From contig OZ024723.1 in assembly GCA_964016875.1 (NCBI GenBank), positions 14,041,343 through 14,105,342 of the forward strand: a stretch of 64,000 nt of DNA, given 5' to 3'. Under the pieces are notes generated by a model that worked only from the letters and a program-made list of their open reading frames with translations, was not told the origin of the DNA and ran no database searches. This DNA is from Fallopia convolvulus (Eukaryota > Streptophyta > Magnoliopsida > Caryophyllales > Polygonaceae). This document shows positions 35,360-47,500 of this stretch, in pieces. The first letter of the stretch is position 1, and each line of letters begins with the position of its first letter. Both the position numbers and the translations under genes were made by a program.

Positions 35360-38300
35360 CCGCTAGGGAGGACGTCCTAGAGCATTCTGGAAGATGAGAA
35401 CTTTAAGTTCTTGATGGTTCCAAATATCATTAACAATGATACTGTGGCCCAGTCTAACAATAGTATTAGGCACAACGTTAGACCCCCTATTAACATGAAT
35501 TATTTTGGTGTTCTGGAACTCTTGGAGCGAAACCAGAACATCCGCCATAATCATTTCAATTTCCCATGGGCCATTTCTAACTCCTTGAGCAGCTTTTATG
35601 ACCTGTAAATTGTCCCCTACTATTTCTATATTCTTACATTTCCATTTTCGTGCCACATTAATCCCGTGCTTAAAAGCTAGAGCTTCTGCCTTTATCACTG
35701 AAATATTGCCAAGCTTATTTGATATTATGTCAATAATATTGTCATTATGGTCCCTTAGTATCGCCCCTCCCGAAGCGGATCCATTATTCAATTTTGATCC
35801 ATCAAAGTTGCATTTAACAAATCCAACCTATGGTTTTTTCCATGACTTTTGTTTGGATTTCTGTGTTTTTTTCGGCCTTTTATTTGTTATTTTGTTTTCG
35901 TCTTCATCTTCATTCCATATTTTTTATTTGTTCCATTAATCTAGTTGTATTCTTATGTATGAGGGTAAGTCCGATATAATGCCATTTGTATGGTGGAATA
36001 TTAATTTATTTCTCTCATGCCATATACACCACCAAGTGACAGCTAATTCAGTGAAGTTCTTTCTCCCCAAGCTTTGGAATAATTCATTAAGAATAGTTTT
36101 TGTTGTTTAATTTCCTGGGTCATAATTTTGTATCATTTGTTCGATTGCTTGATTTATGTTTTTGATTGTACTTAGTGTGTAAGGACATTTTGTCAATAGA
36201 TGTGTGGTATTTTCCTCAGTCCAATTACATAAGACACACCTCCCGGTGTTGAAACATGTTTTTCTCTCAGCGTCGCTTTGGTTGGTAGTCCATTCGCACT
36301 GATTTTCCAAATGAAATTCTTAACTTTAGGAATCATTTCTAATTGCCATATCCATTCCATTCCCAATGGGATTTGCATTTTTTCTTGTGTTATTAATTTC
36401 ATGGCTGAAAAAGTAGAAAACCGACCATTCTTACTTGGGGCCCAATATAGACGATCCGGGATATTGTGAACCAGAATCACAATATCCTGAATGATATTAA
36501 CAACTTCATCTGGCAGAACTGCTTTGAGTTTTTGTGTATTCTATTTTCTATCCACCATTAAATAATCTGAGACCCTTGCGGTTCCATCATGGACATATGA
36601 TTGTAAGGCCAAGCCTTTAAGGGGGTGATCCAACGCCCAATTATCTTCCCAAAATTTAATTCTTTGTCCATTTCCATGAATTTTATTTGGAAGCATAAAG
36701 CTTTGCATAATATAATTTGGTTTAGTTGCCAAGTTTGCTTTGATTAGAATTGTTCGTCCTTCTTGAGAAAGATTGTTCGCCTTCCATTTTGCTAGTTGTT
36801 GTTGTGCCTTTCCAATTGGGTCCTTAAACGTTTCCTTATTTACTTTCCCATTTATGATAGGGCATCCTAGATATTTTTCAATGTCATTCATTGCAGTTAT
36901 AACCAATGCTTGCTGGATTTGTTGTTTTTGCTGGTTATTAACATTTTTAGAGGTTTGGAAAGCTAATTTATGATAGTTCACTTTTTGTCCTGATATAGCA
37001 CAATATTCTTCTATAATCTCTTTAATTTTCGCACAAGATCCTTGAGTTCCTTTAGCAAAGATAATAATATCATCTGCAAAGGAAAGAAAGGGAATCTTGA
37101 TTCCACCTCGGGCAATAGGGAAGCCAATGGTTTTTCTATCAATATTGGTTATGGATTATAATTTTTTGGCTAGTATTTCCGCTCCAATAACAAGCAAAAA
37201 GGGGGATAGTGGATCACCTCGTCACAATCCCCGTTTCGGCACAAACGGGTTCGTTGGTCCATTATTAACAAGAACCGAAAATGATACTGTACAAATACAC
37301 TCGCGAAGCCATCCAATGAATTTGTTGTCAAAACCGAACTTTTCTAGGTCTGGGATAAGAAAATCCCAATCCACTCTACCGTATGCCTATTCCATATCTA
37401 GTTTAATTGCTACCCAACCATCTTTTGCCTTACTTCCTCTAAAGGAATGAAAGATTTCATGTGCAATGAGTACATTATCTTGTATTGACCTATCGCTCAC
37501 AAAAGCACCTTGAAGTGGATGTATGATTTTGCCTGTTATTTTCTTTAGCCTTTTTGTGATTATTTAGGAGATTACCTTATATATTGTTGCACATAGACTT
37601 ATTGATCTATAGTGATTTGTCGAGTTTGGGTTTTCAATTTTTGGGATTAGAGATATAAATGTATGATTAATTTGTTTGAGCATCTTTCCTGAATGGAAAA
37701 AGCTTTTAACCGCCTTAATAACAGACGGGCTCACAATATCCCAGTATTTTTTTATAGAATTCCGCTGTCTTTTTGTCCGGTCCTGGAGACTTGTTTGACC
37801 CTAATTGCATCACTATTTCTTTAATTTCTTCATTGGTTACTTGCTTTGTCAGATTGGCATTGTCTTCCTCAGTTATTTCTTTGAATATTAAAATAAGGTA
37901 TTCTTGAGTTAATGAATGGTTGGTTGGTTCCTTAGTATATCTAAGCTTGAAATCCTTTTTAATTTCATTTTTGATATTCTCTAATCCAATAATTTGTGTG
38001 CCACCATTAGTTGTTATTTCTTTTATATTTTTCCTGTTTCTCTTACCACTAGCAATTTTATGGAAGTAACCTGTATTTGCATTTGATAGCTTAATATGCT
38101 TTATCTTTGCTCTTTGTTTCCAATAAGTTTTGTGATAATTCAATAATCATTCTTTTTGTTTAATGATTCAGATTTGCTTCTATACTTGGTTGTGGAGAGA
38201 TTAGTATTTGTTTTTGAAGGTTCAACATGTTATCTTCTATTTCGTTTAGTTTCTCAAAGGTATTCCCAAAAGTATGTCTATTCCAAATTTTTGCATTTTT

Positions 38301-38690
38301 CTTCAACAATTGAGTTTTCCTTACTAGTTTAAACATATTGGATCCTGGAACATCCAATCTCCAAGCCTGTCTTACTATATTCCTAAAATCCTTGCTATAC
38401 ATCCATATTCTCTCCATTTTAAAGAGGATTCCTTTAGTGATCTCTTAATTACTTGGGTCCACTGCAACCATACAATGGTCAAAAGTTGTGAATGCATAAT
38501 TTTTTGCTTTAATGTTAGGGAACCATTGAAGCACTCCATTACTCACAAGAGCTCGGTCAAGTTTTTCATAGGCATTTTCATTTTCTATTTTATTTTTCCT
38601 CCAAGTGAAAAGGTTTCCTATTATAGGGATATCCATGAGTTCACTATAAGCACATATAATAAACCTTCAGGTCATTAGATCACACAAATT
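35335..38690 (-). mobile_element. 5'-truncated L1-type LINE, inactive
   Basis: Minus-strand order: endonuclease C-terminus (38636-38445: DIPIIGNLFTWRK, EKLDRALVS, FTTFDHCMV), connector (38417-38160), RT start (38143-37715: LGSNKSPGPDKKTAEF), RT core with shifts (37700-37000), thumb (36981-36541: YLGCPIINGK), zf-RVT (36480-36107: CVLCNWTEENTTHLLTKCPY) and RNase H (about 35830-35363: VKCNFDGSK, AEALAFKHGI, IVGDNLQVI). It ends GRPP, then CCTCCCTAG and an A-rich tail. The 5' end at about 38690 cuts the endonuclease. Confidence 0.85.
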
Positions 38691-39189
38691 GGGTGACTTA
38701 GGAATACCTCTCTTTTCCTTTTATTTTTTTAGGTTTAGAGGCATTTTGGTCTTTTTCATCATATCCCCATCTTCCCCTAATGTTTTAGCTTCGGACATGA
38801 TATTTTTTTTGCACTCCGTTTATTTTCGATCTCACATTTTCTTTGACTAGGTAAAGCACGCCGGAATATGAGAATGAAATTATGTACGAAATCTTCATAC
38901 TGACTACGAACACATGCAATTGTTATAGTAATTTCTTGTAAAAAAAATCCTAAAATAGATACAATCTATGACAACCATATTGATTTTGTTAAAGATTAAT
39001 TATTCTTCTAAAATAACTTTACAATACTCTTCGACAAAATAAATTCCGCTTTGCTACTTTTCTTTGCGCTTTAAGTTGTTTACCCTTCGTACTTGAATTT
39101 GTTTGAACAACACATAACAGTAAGAAACAAAATAAATTACTAAACGTTGACGTTATGGAAACTATGTACAATGATGAATTTCAAGCCAA
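38691..39189. other. Spacer between LINE and tandem array
   Basis: AT-rich; no ORF, terminal repeat or RNA gene recognised. Confidence 0.5.
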
Positions 39190-42100
39190 TAGTAGAAATC
39201 ACCTTTTGATAATTTCTAAACATTGACGTTATGGAACTTTGGGACGTCATTTCTAAGAACAGATTGATCCTATGGTATCGTGACAACTTCATGATCCTAA
39301 CGACCTCAATACGGACAACGTAACAACTCTAAGAGATCCAACGGAGGATCCGAAGATGATTATGGTGTCAATCGGGGTGGAGGTGGCTTGTGCGTGCGAG
39401 CATTCCCGGCTGGTGACTCGCTGGCTAGTAGGTTCGAGAGGTGGGCAGCGGACCAACAACTAATCTCGGCGAGGCCGAGGCAGCTTTGGTAGCGGCTGAA
39501 GGAGGTAGCCGGTGGTGGAACGAGCAGGCGGAAGGAGCCGGATGTCCTTGCTCACGAAGAAGACAAGAACTAGAGAAAAAGAAGAAATAAAGGTGGAGGA
39601 GTAATATGGAAGTGAAAGCATGACTTTATATAGAAGGGATGGAAGAAGAGAAATTCAATTTAGCTTGTATAAGAGATAAAGATCATGACACACCAATCTA
39701 GAAAATATCGCACAAATATTGAGGAAGATAAGATAAGCATGACAACATGACATAAATATCTAGAAGATAAGATAAGCATGACAGACATATCTTGAAGATA
39801 AGATTGAGACGGAATAAGACAAACTCAATTCAGCTTGTATAAGAGATAAAGATCATGGCACACCAATCTAGAAGATATCGCACGAATATTGAGGAAGCTT
39901 ATAATTAATATTGACATGCTTAAGATATAAAGATCGTGGCACACCAATCTAGAAGATATCGCACGAATGCATGGCTTTATATAGAAGGGATGCAAGAAGA
40001 CAAATTTTATTCAACTTGTATAAGAGATAAAGATCATGGCACACCAATCTAGAAGATATCGCACGAATATTGAGGAAAATAAGATAAACATGACACACAT
40101 ATCTAGAAGACAAGATAAGCATGTCACACGTATCTAGAAGATAAGATTGAGATGGAAAAAGACAAACTCAATATATCATTAACATGTAAACAAAGAAGAT
40201 CACAGTTTCTAGCATGCAAATGCTTTTATATTACTATAATTCATTCCAAAATTGTTAAGGTATTCAAGAAGCTATTAATTAAGCCAATATAACTAAATTA
40301 AGCATTCTCCATAGAAGCCAATATTAGGAATCACCTTTTGATAATTTCTAGATGTTAACGTTATAGAACTTCGAGACATCATTTGTAAGAACGGATTGAT
40401 CCTATGGCATCGTGGCAACATCACGATCCTAACGACGTCAATGTCGGGCAACTTAACAACTCAGAGAGATCCAACGGAGGCTCCGAAGAGGATTATGGCA
40501 TTGATTGGGGTGAAGGTGCCTTGCGCGTGCGAGGATTCCCGACTGTTGTCTCACGGGCTAGCATGTCCGAGAGGTGGGCGACGGACCAGCAGCTAGTCTC
40601 GGCGAGGTCGAGTCGGCTTTGCCAGCGACTAAAGGTGGTAGCCGGTGGTTGAACGAGCAGACGGAAGGAGTCGGATGTCCTTGCTCACGAAGAAGACAAG
40701 AACCAGAGAAAAAGAAGAAATAAAGGTGGAGGAGTAATATGGAAGTGAAGGAATGGCTTTATATAGAAGGGATGGAAGAAGATAAATTCAATTTAGCTTG
40801 TATGAAAGATAAAGATCATGGCACACCAATCTAGAAGATATCGCACGTATTGAGGAAGATAAGATAAGCATGACACACATGTCTAGAAGATAAGATAAGC
40901 ATGACATAAATATCTAAAATATAAGATAAGCATGACACACATATTTAGAAGATAAGATAAGTATGGCACACATATTTAGTAGATAAGATTGAGATGGAAT
41001 AAGACAAACTCAATTCAGCTTGTATAAGAGATAAAGATCATGACACATCAATCTAGAAGATATCGCATGAATATTGAGGAAGCTTATAATTAATATTGAC
41101 CTATTTAAGATATAAAGATCGTGGCACACCAATCTAGAAGATATCGCACGAAGACATGGCTTTATATAGAAGGGATGGAAGAAGACAAATTTAATTCAAC
41201 TTGTATAAGAGATAAAGATCATGACACACCAATATAGAAGATATTGCACGAATATTGAGGAAAATAAGATAAGCATGACACACATATCTAGAAGATAAGA
41301 TAAAAATGACACACATATCTAGAAGATAAGATAAGCATGTCACATATATCTAGAAGATAAGATTTAGATGGAAAATGATAAACTCAATATATATCATTTA
41401 CATGTAAACAAAAAAGATCACAGTTTCTAGCATGCAAATGCTTTTATATTACTATAATTCATTCCACACTTTTTAAGACTATTAATTAAGCTGGTATAAC
41501 TAAATTAAGCATTCTCAAGACAAGGCAAAGTAGAAATCACCTTTTGATAATTTGTAAACGTTGATGTTATGGAACTTCAAGACATCATTTCTAAGAACGG
41601 ATTGATCCTATGGCATCGTGGCAACGTCACGATCCTAACGACATAAATGTCGAGAAACATAACATCTCCGAGAGATCCAATGGAGGCTTTGAAGATGTTT
41701 TGGCGTCGACCGAGGTGGAGGTGGCTTGCGTGTGCGAGGATTCCGGTTGGTGACTCGCGGGCTAGCAGGTTCGAGAGGTGGACACGGACCAGTGGCTAGT
41801 CTCAGCGAGGTCGAGGCAGCTTTGGTAGCGGCTGAAGGTGGTAGCCGGGTTGTGGAACGAGCAGGAGGAAGTAGCCGGATGTCCTTGCTCACGAAGAAGA
41901 CAAGAACTAGAGAAAAAGAAGAATTAAAGGTGGATGAGTAATATGGAAGTGAAGACATGACTTTATATAGAAGGGATGGAAGAAAACAAATTCAATTCAG
42001 CTTGTATAAGAGATAAAGATCATGACACACCAATCTAGAAGATATCGCACGAATATTGAGAAAAATAAGATAAGCATGACACACATATCTAGAAGATAAG

Positions 42101-42245
42101 ATAAGGGTGACACACATATCTAGAAGATAAGATTGAGATGGAAGAAGACAAACTCAATTCAGCTTGTATAAGAGATAAAAATCAGGGCACACCAATCTAG
42201 AAGATATCGCACGAATATTGAGGAAGCTTATTATTAATATCGACT
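39190..42245. repeat. Tandem array of 1.13-1.2 kb units (about 2.6 copies)
   Basis: The phrase ACCTTTTGATAATTT begins units at 39201, 40333 and 41539 (periods 1132 and 1206); the last unit stops near 42240. Each unit has a GC-rich 430-bp part carrying a short minus-strand reading frame, then an AT-rich part of subrepeats: GATCATGGCACACCAATCTA, AGATATCGCACGAATATTGA and the 28-bp phrase ATCTAGAAGATAAGATAAGCATGACACAC (split here as ATCTAGAAGATAAG, ATAAGCATGACACAC). TTTATATAGAAGGGATGGAA occurs twice per complete unit (39627, 39971; 40758, 41160) and once in the last (41962). Units differ by substitutions and indels. Confidence 0.9.
41635..41958 (-). CDS. Small secreted-peptide-like ORF of the tandem array (unit 3), uncertain
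   Basis: 107 codons. The N-terminus has a hydrophobic stretch (residues about 10-23, FNSSFSLVLVFFVS), then KDIRLLPPARSTT and a Pro/Arg-rich tail. A TATATAAAG box lies about 4 bp before the ATG on the minus strand, so transcripts might start after this ATG. Unit 1 (ATG at 39621) shares MLSLPYYSSTF and the hydrophobic stretch but shifts frame at an indel after STT; unit 2 has lost the ATG. Reading through that indel, units 1 and 2 end RLVVGPLPTSRTY and RLAAGPSPTSRTC with a stop at the same place (39425, 40558), whereas unit 3 runs on because of another indel. The arrangement recalls plant signalling-peptide precursors (CLE- or PIP-like), but no family is assigned. Confidence 0.3.
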   Translation of the reverse strand: MSSLPYYSSTFNSSFSLVLVFFVSKDIRLLPPARSTTRLPPSAATKAASTSLRLATGPCPPLEPASPRVTNRNPRTRKPPPPRSTPKHLQSLHWISRRCYVSRHLCR

Positions 42246-43741
42246 TGCTTGCTTTACTATTCACAAGGATCGTTCCACTTTTATTAGTAGTATTGATTTT
42301 GCTTTAATTCATCATTCTAGTCATCAAAATTTTATCTTATCTTCGCTATGGATTCAGAAATGGCTATGATATGAATTGATCTCGATTCATACTTGCTCAT
42401 AGATGGATTGTTAATTTTCAATCTAAAATTAAACTAATAAGGAATTTTAGTGCATAAGAAGTTGAATTTGAGCTTTGTATTCATCTTATTTTGTCATTTT
42501 GAAGTCTCCATTGTCTTGTTTATGAAATTTTTTTATTTTGTATGTTTGATTTGAGACATGCTTTCAACTTGTTCGATAAAGGGGTTGTTTCACTTGTGGG
42601 TAGAAATGAGTTTTTGGGTGAAAAGTAATTTTTAATGTCTTGAAAAACGTAAAAAAAGCATAGAGAGTTGCATGGATTTCAAGGGTATTAAAAGTGGATT
42701 ATGGGTAGAAAGGGATTTTATGGTGAAAGTGAAACAAAACCTAAATGCCTAAGAGCCAATACCCATCTTGAATACTATGGCTATGATAGGGTTTGTTGAT
42801 AGACTATTACGAAATCTCCACAAAAAACACCGATGGCAATGAAGAATGATTGTAGTTTGAAGATGGTATTTTTTAGGCTCCGAGTGAAGATTTTTCATTC
42901 TACTAGATTTCCATCTAATTTTGACTCCACACTACCACTGACATGATCATATTGCCTTGTTGGTTTAGAAGTATGAATTGGCTTAGCAGTTTGTCGTGCA
43001 ATAGCTACATAAAATTGTGGAAGATTGTCTCTTCTCAAGTAATTGAACCAAATTAGAAGAAAGATTTGAATATTGTAGTAACACCTCTTCATTCTCCTTG
43101 TGAAATACAAATCAAGTTGCAATCTTAGTTGAAAATTTCGTGCACAATCTCTCTATTTCCCTTGCTAATGTTGGCTTAACACAATAGAAGTCCCTTAAAA
43201 AGTAAGATCTTGCATTTCAATACATTTTTAGAACTAAACGGTTCATTCACTATGTTTTGATTAGAAATTATTAACACCAAAAAATGTGTCACACCCAAAA
43301 AAATGTTTCAACACTGTAAAGTGATTGCTCAGGATCAATAACAAGTTGGTGATGATTTTCACTATAAAGTAATCAAAGCTAAGAATCAGATGTACTAAAA
43401 GCACTCAATGGATGAGTACACTAATTCTAAAGTTACGAATCAGATGTAGTTAAAACAAGTAGGTTTGATGTATATGAACCTTAATTGTATTTAATATGAA
43501 CCTCAAATGATTTTGTATGAACCTTAAACCATTGTTTTATGAATTTGTCGTCTTTTGCAGGAAAACTACATTTAAACACGATACATGGACCTCAAAGTGT
43601 TATCTATGTACCTACATATGGAATATGTGAACATCCAAACTATGTATATGAACATCCAAACAATATATATGCAACTAGGTTAGCCTAGTTGACACTTGGA
43701 TATGAGTAGGTAAGTAAGGTAGATAACGGGTTGATAGGCTT
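42246..43741. other. Intergenic region with a small MITE and short repeats
   Basis: No gene recognised. It holds a putative MITE at 42581-42741 and a stretch at 43440-43680 where (TA)TGAACCTCAAA and GAACATCCAAAC phrases repeat. A 20-bp palindrome lies at 43672-43691. Confidence 0.5.
42581..42741. mobile_element. Small MITE-like inverted-repeat element (about 160 bp)
   Basis: Left end GGGGTTGTTTCACTTGTGGG pairs imperfectly with the right end, complement of AGGTTTTGTTTCACTTT; TAA lies at both borders. A Harbinger-type origin is possible. Confidence 0.45.
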
Positions 43742-43822
43742 TGTAAGGCCCGAGGCCTTAGAAGCAGTATACCATGCCAACTCGAGGAGGTCTCCCATCT
43801 TGGTACTACTCTTGCATGTATG

Positions 43823-44016
43823 TGTAAGGTCTGAGGCCCTAGAAGCGCTATCTATGCCAACCCGAGGACTTCCCAGGAGGTCACCCATCCAGGTACTACT
43901 CTTGCCCATGCACGCTTAAATTTTGAGTTCTTTGTCCTCACTTGAACCCAGAAAAGGAAGAACTGTTGTTGACATGGGTAGCACTTCAATCCCTTATAAA
44001 TCTTCGGGGTGTTACA
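43823..44016 (-). repeat. Cassandra 3' LTR (194 bp)
   Basis: Starts TGTAACACCCCGAAG and ends GACCTTACA on the minus strand. It holds the 5S-derived block. The matching part of the 5' LTR (44134-44205) is nearly the same. Confidence 0.8.
43855..43936 (-). pseudogene. 5S rRNA-derived sequence in the Cassandra LTR
   Basis: The minus strand reads AGAACTC...TTAAGCGTGC, then GGGCAAGAGTAGTACC and GGATGGGTGACCTCCTGGGA, then AGTCCTCGGGTT: the 3' two-thirds of plant 5S rRNA including the internal control region (boxes A, IE, C) with substitutions. The 5' third of 5S is eroded. This is a retroelement-borne 5S copy, not a 5S gene. Confidence 0.85.
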
Positions 44017-44205
44017 ATCTCCCCCATTTAAACACTTGACGTCCTCGGCAAGGCCTAAGGATCGCCCTCTGGATCGAGTGACTGCCCATCGGACCAAGCC
44101 AACTCGTAACCCGGAGTCGGCTCTGATACCATTTGTAAGGCCCGAGGCTCTAGAAGCGCTATCACATGCCAACCCGAGGACTTCCCAGGAGGTCACCCAT
44201 CCTGG

Positions 44206-44367
44206 TGAAAGTATATAAGCTTGTCTATTATATCTAAGTGTTATATGTATTTAATAAAGTTGATGTCGTGTCTATAATAGGTTGTAGCTGTTAAATATGT
44301 TAGTTACATAATTGCCTAGAAACTGTCAACAGATGGTAGTTATTGGACGGTTGTGGTGGTCTGTGTC

Positions 44368-44399
<32 letters not shown>

Positions 44400-44533
44400 T
44401 GTGTAGACAGAAGTGCTTATCGCTTACTTTGATTCAATACAACAGAATTGTGTTGATCATCTTCTCTATGTGCTTCAATTTTCTTGTTTAAAGAATTTAA
44501 GTAAAACCGATTATTATAGACTTTGTTTCTTCA
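44206..44533 (+). repeat. Copia 5' LTR
   Basis: 328 bp, TG...CA. It has a longer (TA)n run (about 44370-44392) than the 3' LTR, which explains the length difference. Confidence 0.95.
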
Positions 44534-44561
44534 ATTGGTATCAGAGCGAAATAGAAGAACA

Positions 44562-47500
44562 ATGTCGGCAGGGAGTAATAGCGACAATACTAGTCCACTA
44601 AACACATCCAACGCCACAAATAATGCAAATGTGAGTGATGGAGTGAGAAACAATGGAGAGAAAATCTTGTCTTTCAATTACCCTATGTTGTCTAAATGTA
44701 ACTACGTAGTATGGGCGATCAAAGTGGAAGTGTTATTGACCGCAGAAGGATTATGGGATGCAGTAGAAGGGACACATCCACTCGATGTGAAGAAAGACAA
44801 GTTAGCATTGGCGGCCATTTACCAAGCAATAGGAGAAGATGTTCTGTTGCAACTAGGTGCCAAGAAATCTGCCAAGGAAGCATGGGACATCATCAAAACC
44901 ATGAATGAAGGGGCAGACAGAATTAAACAAGTAAGGATCCAAACTCTTTTGAGAGAATTTGAGGGATTGAAAATGAAGGAGAATGTAATACTCCTCTTTT
45001 TCAAAATCATAAAGGAAATTATTGAAATTATTTCTCCAATTATATATGACTTGTTATAGTTTATTTTCTTCTCTCTTGTATAAGAAGAAGCATGAAATAA
45101 ATATAACTTGTAGGAAAATAATTCAATAAATGATTTGAGCAAGTAAAATTTACTTAATAATGTATATACTTCAAATAATAAATTTGACATATATACTAAG
45201 GAGAATAATTATAATTAAAAGTAACATCATAGTTGAAGAAAGGGCGAAAAATGAACAAAATTAGAAAAGTTGGGAACTTTTCGTAATTACCCTTAAAGTT
45301 AGGGTACCTATGCGTAATTACTGAAAAGTGTACAGCAGCTTCGTTTTTCAGTTTGTTCAAAGAAATTTCGATCTTGTAAAGGCTAATTCGTACTCGTTTC
45401 TTGACCAAATTCAATTCCGAAAGAACCGGCATACTCTCCTAGATGTTATCTACGAAACCCCTCAACAAACTCGGTAAAATTCTCAGAAAATCTTATCCAA
45501 TTTGACGCTTAAAGATAAGAGGTCATGTAAACGCGTTTTTCGGTTGAAGATAGATTTTTACCCGAATCAAGCTGCGTTTTAGCTCGGATTTTCCTTGGAG
45601 AAGAAGCCTTCAGGAACCCTAATCCCTCTATATAAATATAGACCGAAACCCATCGCTTTTTCTCATCCAAAAATCTCTAGAAAACCCTTCGAAACCTCAT
45701 GCTCTGTTTTCTGTGCAGCCACTGTTCGTGAGCGATTCCGGATTGAAGTCGAAACCGAAAGCTGCGTTTGTTGCCAACAATAGGTAGTACTTGATATGAG
45801 TCCAACGCCACCGGTCCCGTCCTTTTTCGTGTCCGTTCGAGGGAGAACCGATCCATCAAACACAACCATCTATACTCTATTTTTTTCGAAGAACAACCGA
45901 GCCTTTTCGTGTGGTAAGCCTGCGTTCTGAATTAATTCAGTTCAGCCTTGAACATGTATACATATTTGTTTTAGTTGAACATGTATACATATTTGATTAA
46001 AAATTTAACATGCATATTATATGTATGATTGATCCCACATACGTAAGGAAGGAGCTATATTACGTGGATGGAATGTTTAATAATGCTGAATTAACTTCCT
46101 GTATATGTATAAACAATAGTTAATTAGTCCCACATAGTAAGCATGCACATATATATACACATAGTTATATAAATTAGTTGTATAATCTTGTTATATATGA
46201 TTGCTTTTTGGGTCATTTAAGGAGGTAAGTAAAATAAATTAATTATAATTTATTTTTATTTTTACCGAACTACCATAACTAGGATTTGGAGCAGACGGTA
46301 CTTCCAAGCGTTAAAGTCAATTACCATCATCAAGTTGGTCTTCGGAAATAAGGCAAGTGGTTTGGTTCGCTTTGCATTATTTCTTTAAGCATTGGAATTG
46401 AATCCATGTTTAATTATTGTTGGGAATTGTTTGTGTGGAAATAATTGGACTAGGTTTATTTATCGTTTTAGATTTAATGACCTTGTTATAAAGCGCTAGA
46501 TATATATATGCTAGGTTGTGCGTAGCCCTCGGGCTTGTTTGTGAATCGTTGTGCTTTGTTTATGGACTTGTATGCTAGCGTAGTACTAGGGGTGTAGGAC
46601 TTGTAATCTTTGGACACCTCTCTATAACATTCGCATTAGGATGGACCTAAGCCCTAATGCTGGTCATGACCCTGCCCATCTCATCCGTGCATGAGGGATG
46701 TAGCATCTAGCTAATGCTCTCTATCTAATCTCGGGTAGTTCTTGTATTCGCGCCTCGACTAGTTCGAGAAGTATTAAAAGCTTATAACTCGATGTGTAAT
46801 GTTTTGTCATTTAAATAAGATAAGTGCCCAATGCACACCTTTAATGAACCAGGGTGGTGGTTACAAATTGTGACCCTACTCTTGCTCCCGGCTAAGTAAG
46901 TCTTCTTTCCAATCTGAATGCATGCTCGGGTTTGTTAAAACGCCTATAAAATGGCAAGACGGGCTTGGTACTTAAGCGCCTTCACGGCCACCTCCCTGTC
47001 GGAACCCTCCGAGTATGATGAGGTTGGTCGGGACCCAATTAGTCGACACGAGGCTTTTCAAAATAAAATTATGTGAATAATAAAACGTTCCCAACAATCG
47101 CATATTTCCTAAAAGGAACCACATTTCTTGTGGTGTCCCCACTCTTTTAATTACATTCCTCTTTTCTTTTCCGTGGAAGTATTGTAGTTACTAAACCGTT
47201 GACCGGCTTTTATTCGGAATTCAATGGTGGTGATTTAATACAACCGCAAGAACCACTCACAAAAAGTCCCATTTGCTTAGTCTGTCACAAGATTAACCCG
47301 ACCGTTTCTTTCTTTTGCATGGTCGGCTGGTGTCAACCCGTCCCTATACGGAAACATCAGGTCTCAAGCTTACGGAGTGAAGAAGGTGATTACAGCGTAC
47401 TTGGAGTTTCTATTCAATGACAAGGTTTCTATTAAGTTATTTCTATATTTACAATAAAGGCGAGATCCTTGGCTTGTGAGGTCCGTCAAAACAAGTTTGC

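Larger units (their letters stand above)
43742..44205 (-). mobile_element. Cassandra-type TRIM (5S-bearing LTRs), with extra LTR fragment
   Basis: Minus strand: the 5' LTR ends GGGCCTTACA at 44134. Two bases later is the primer-binding site TGGTATCAGAGC (44131-44120), complementary to initiator tRNA-Met. A 117-bp internal part without coding capacity ends in the purine tract AATGGGGGAGATT. The 3' LTR runs 44016-43823 (TGTAACACCCC...CTTACA). Beyond it lies an 81-bp LTR-end fragment (43822-43742). The 5' LTR is cut at 44205 by a copia element and continues at 51766-51776. Tiny size, no genes and 5S sequence in the LTR define Cassandra. Confidence 0.85.

Noticed and set aside
43855..43936. 5S rRNA gene
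   Set aside because: Only about two-thirds of 5S is present, with substitutions, and it sits in an LTR with PBS and PPT; it is Cassandra.
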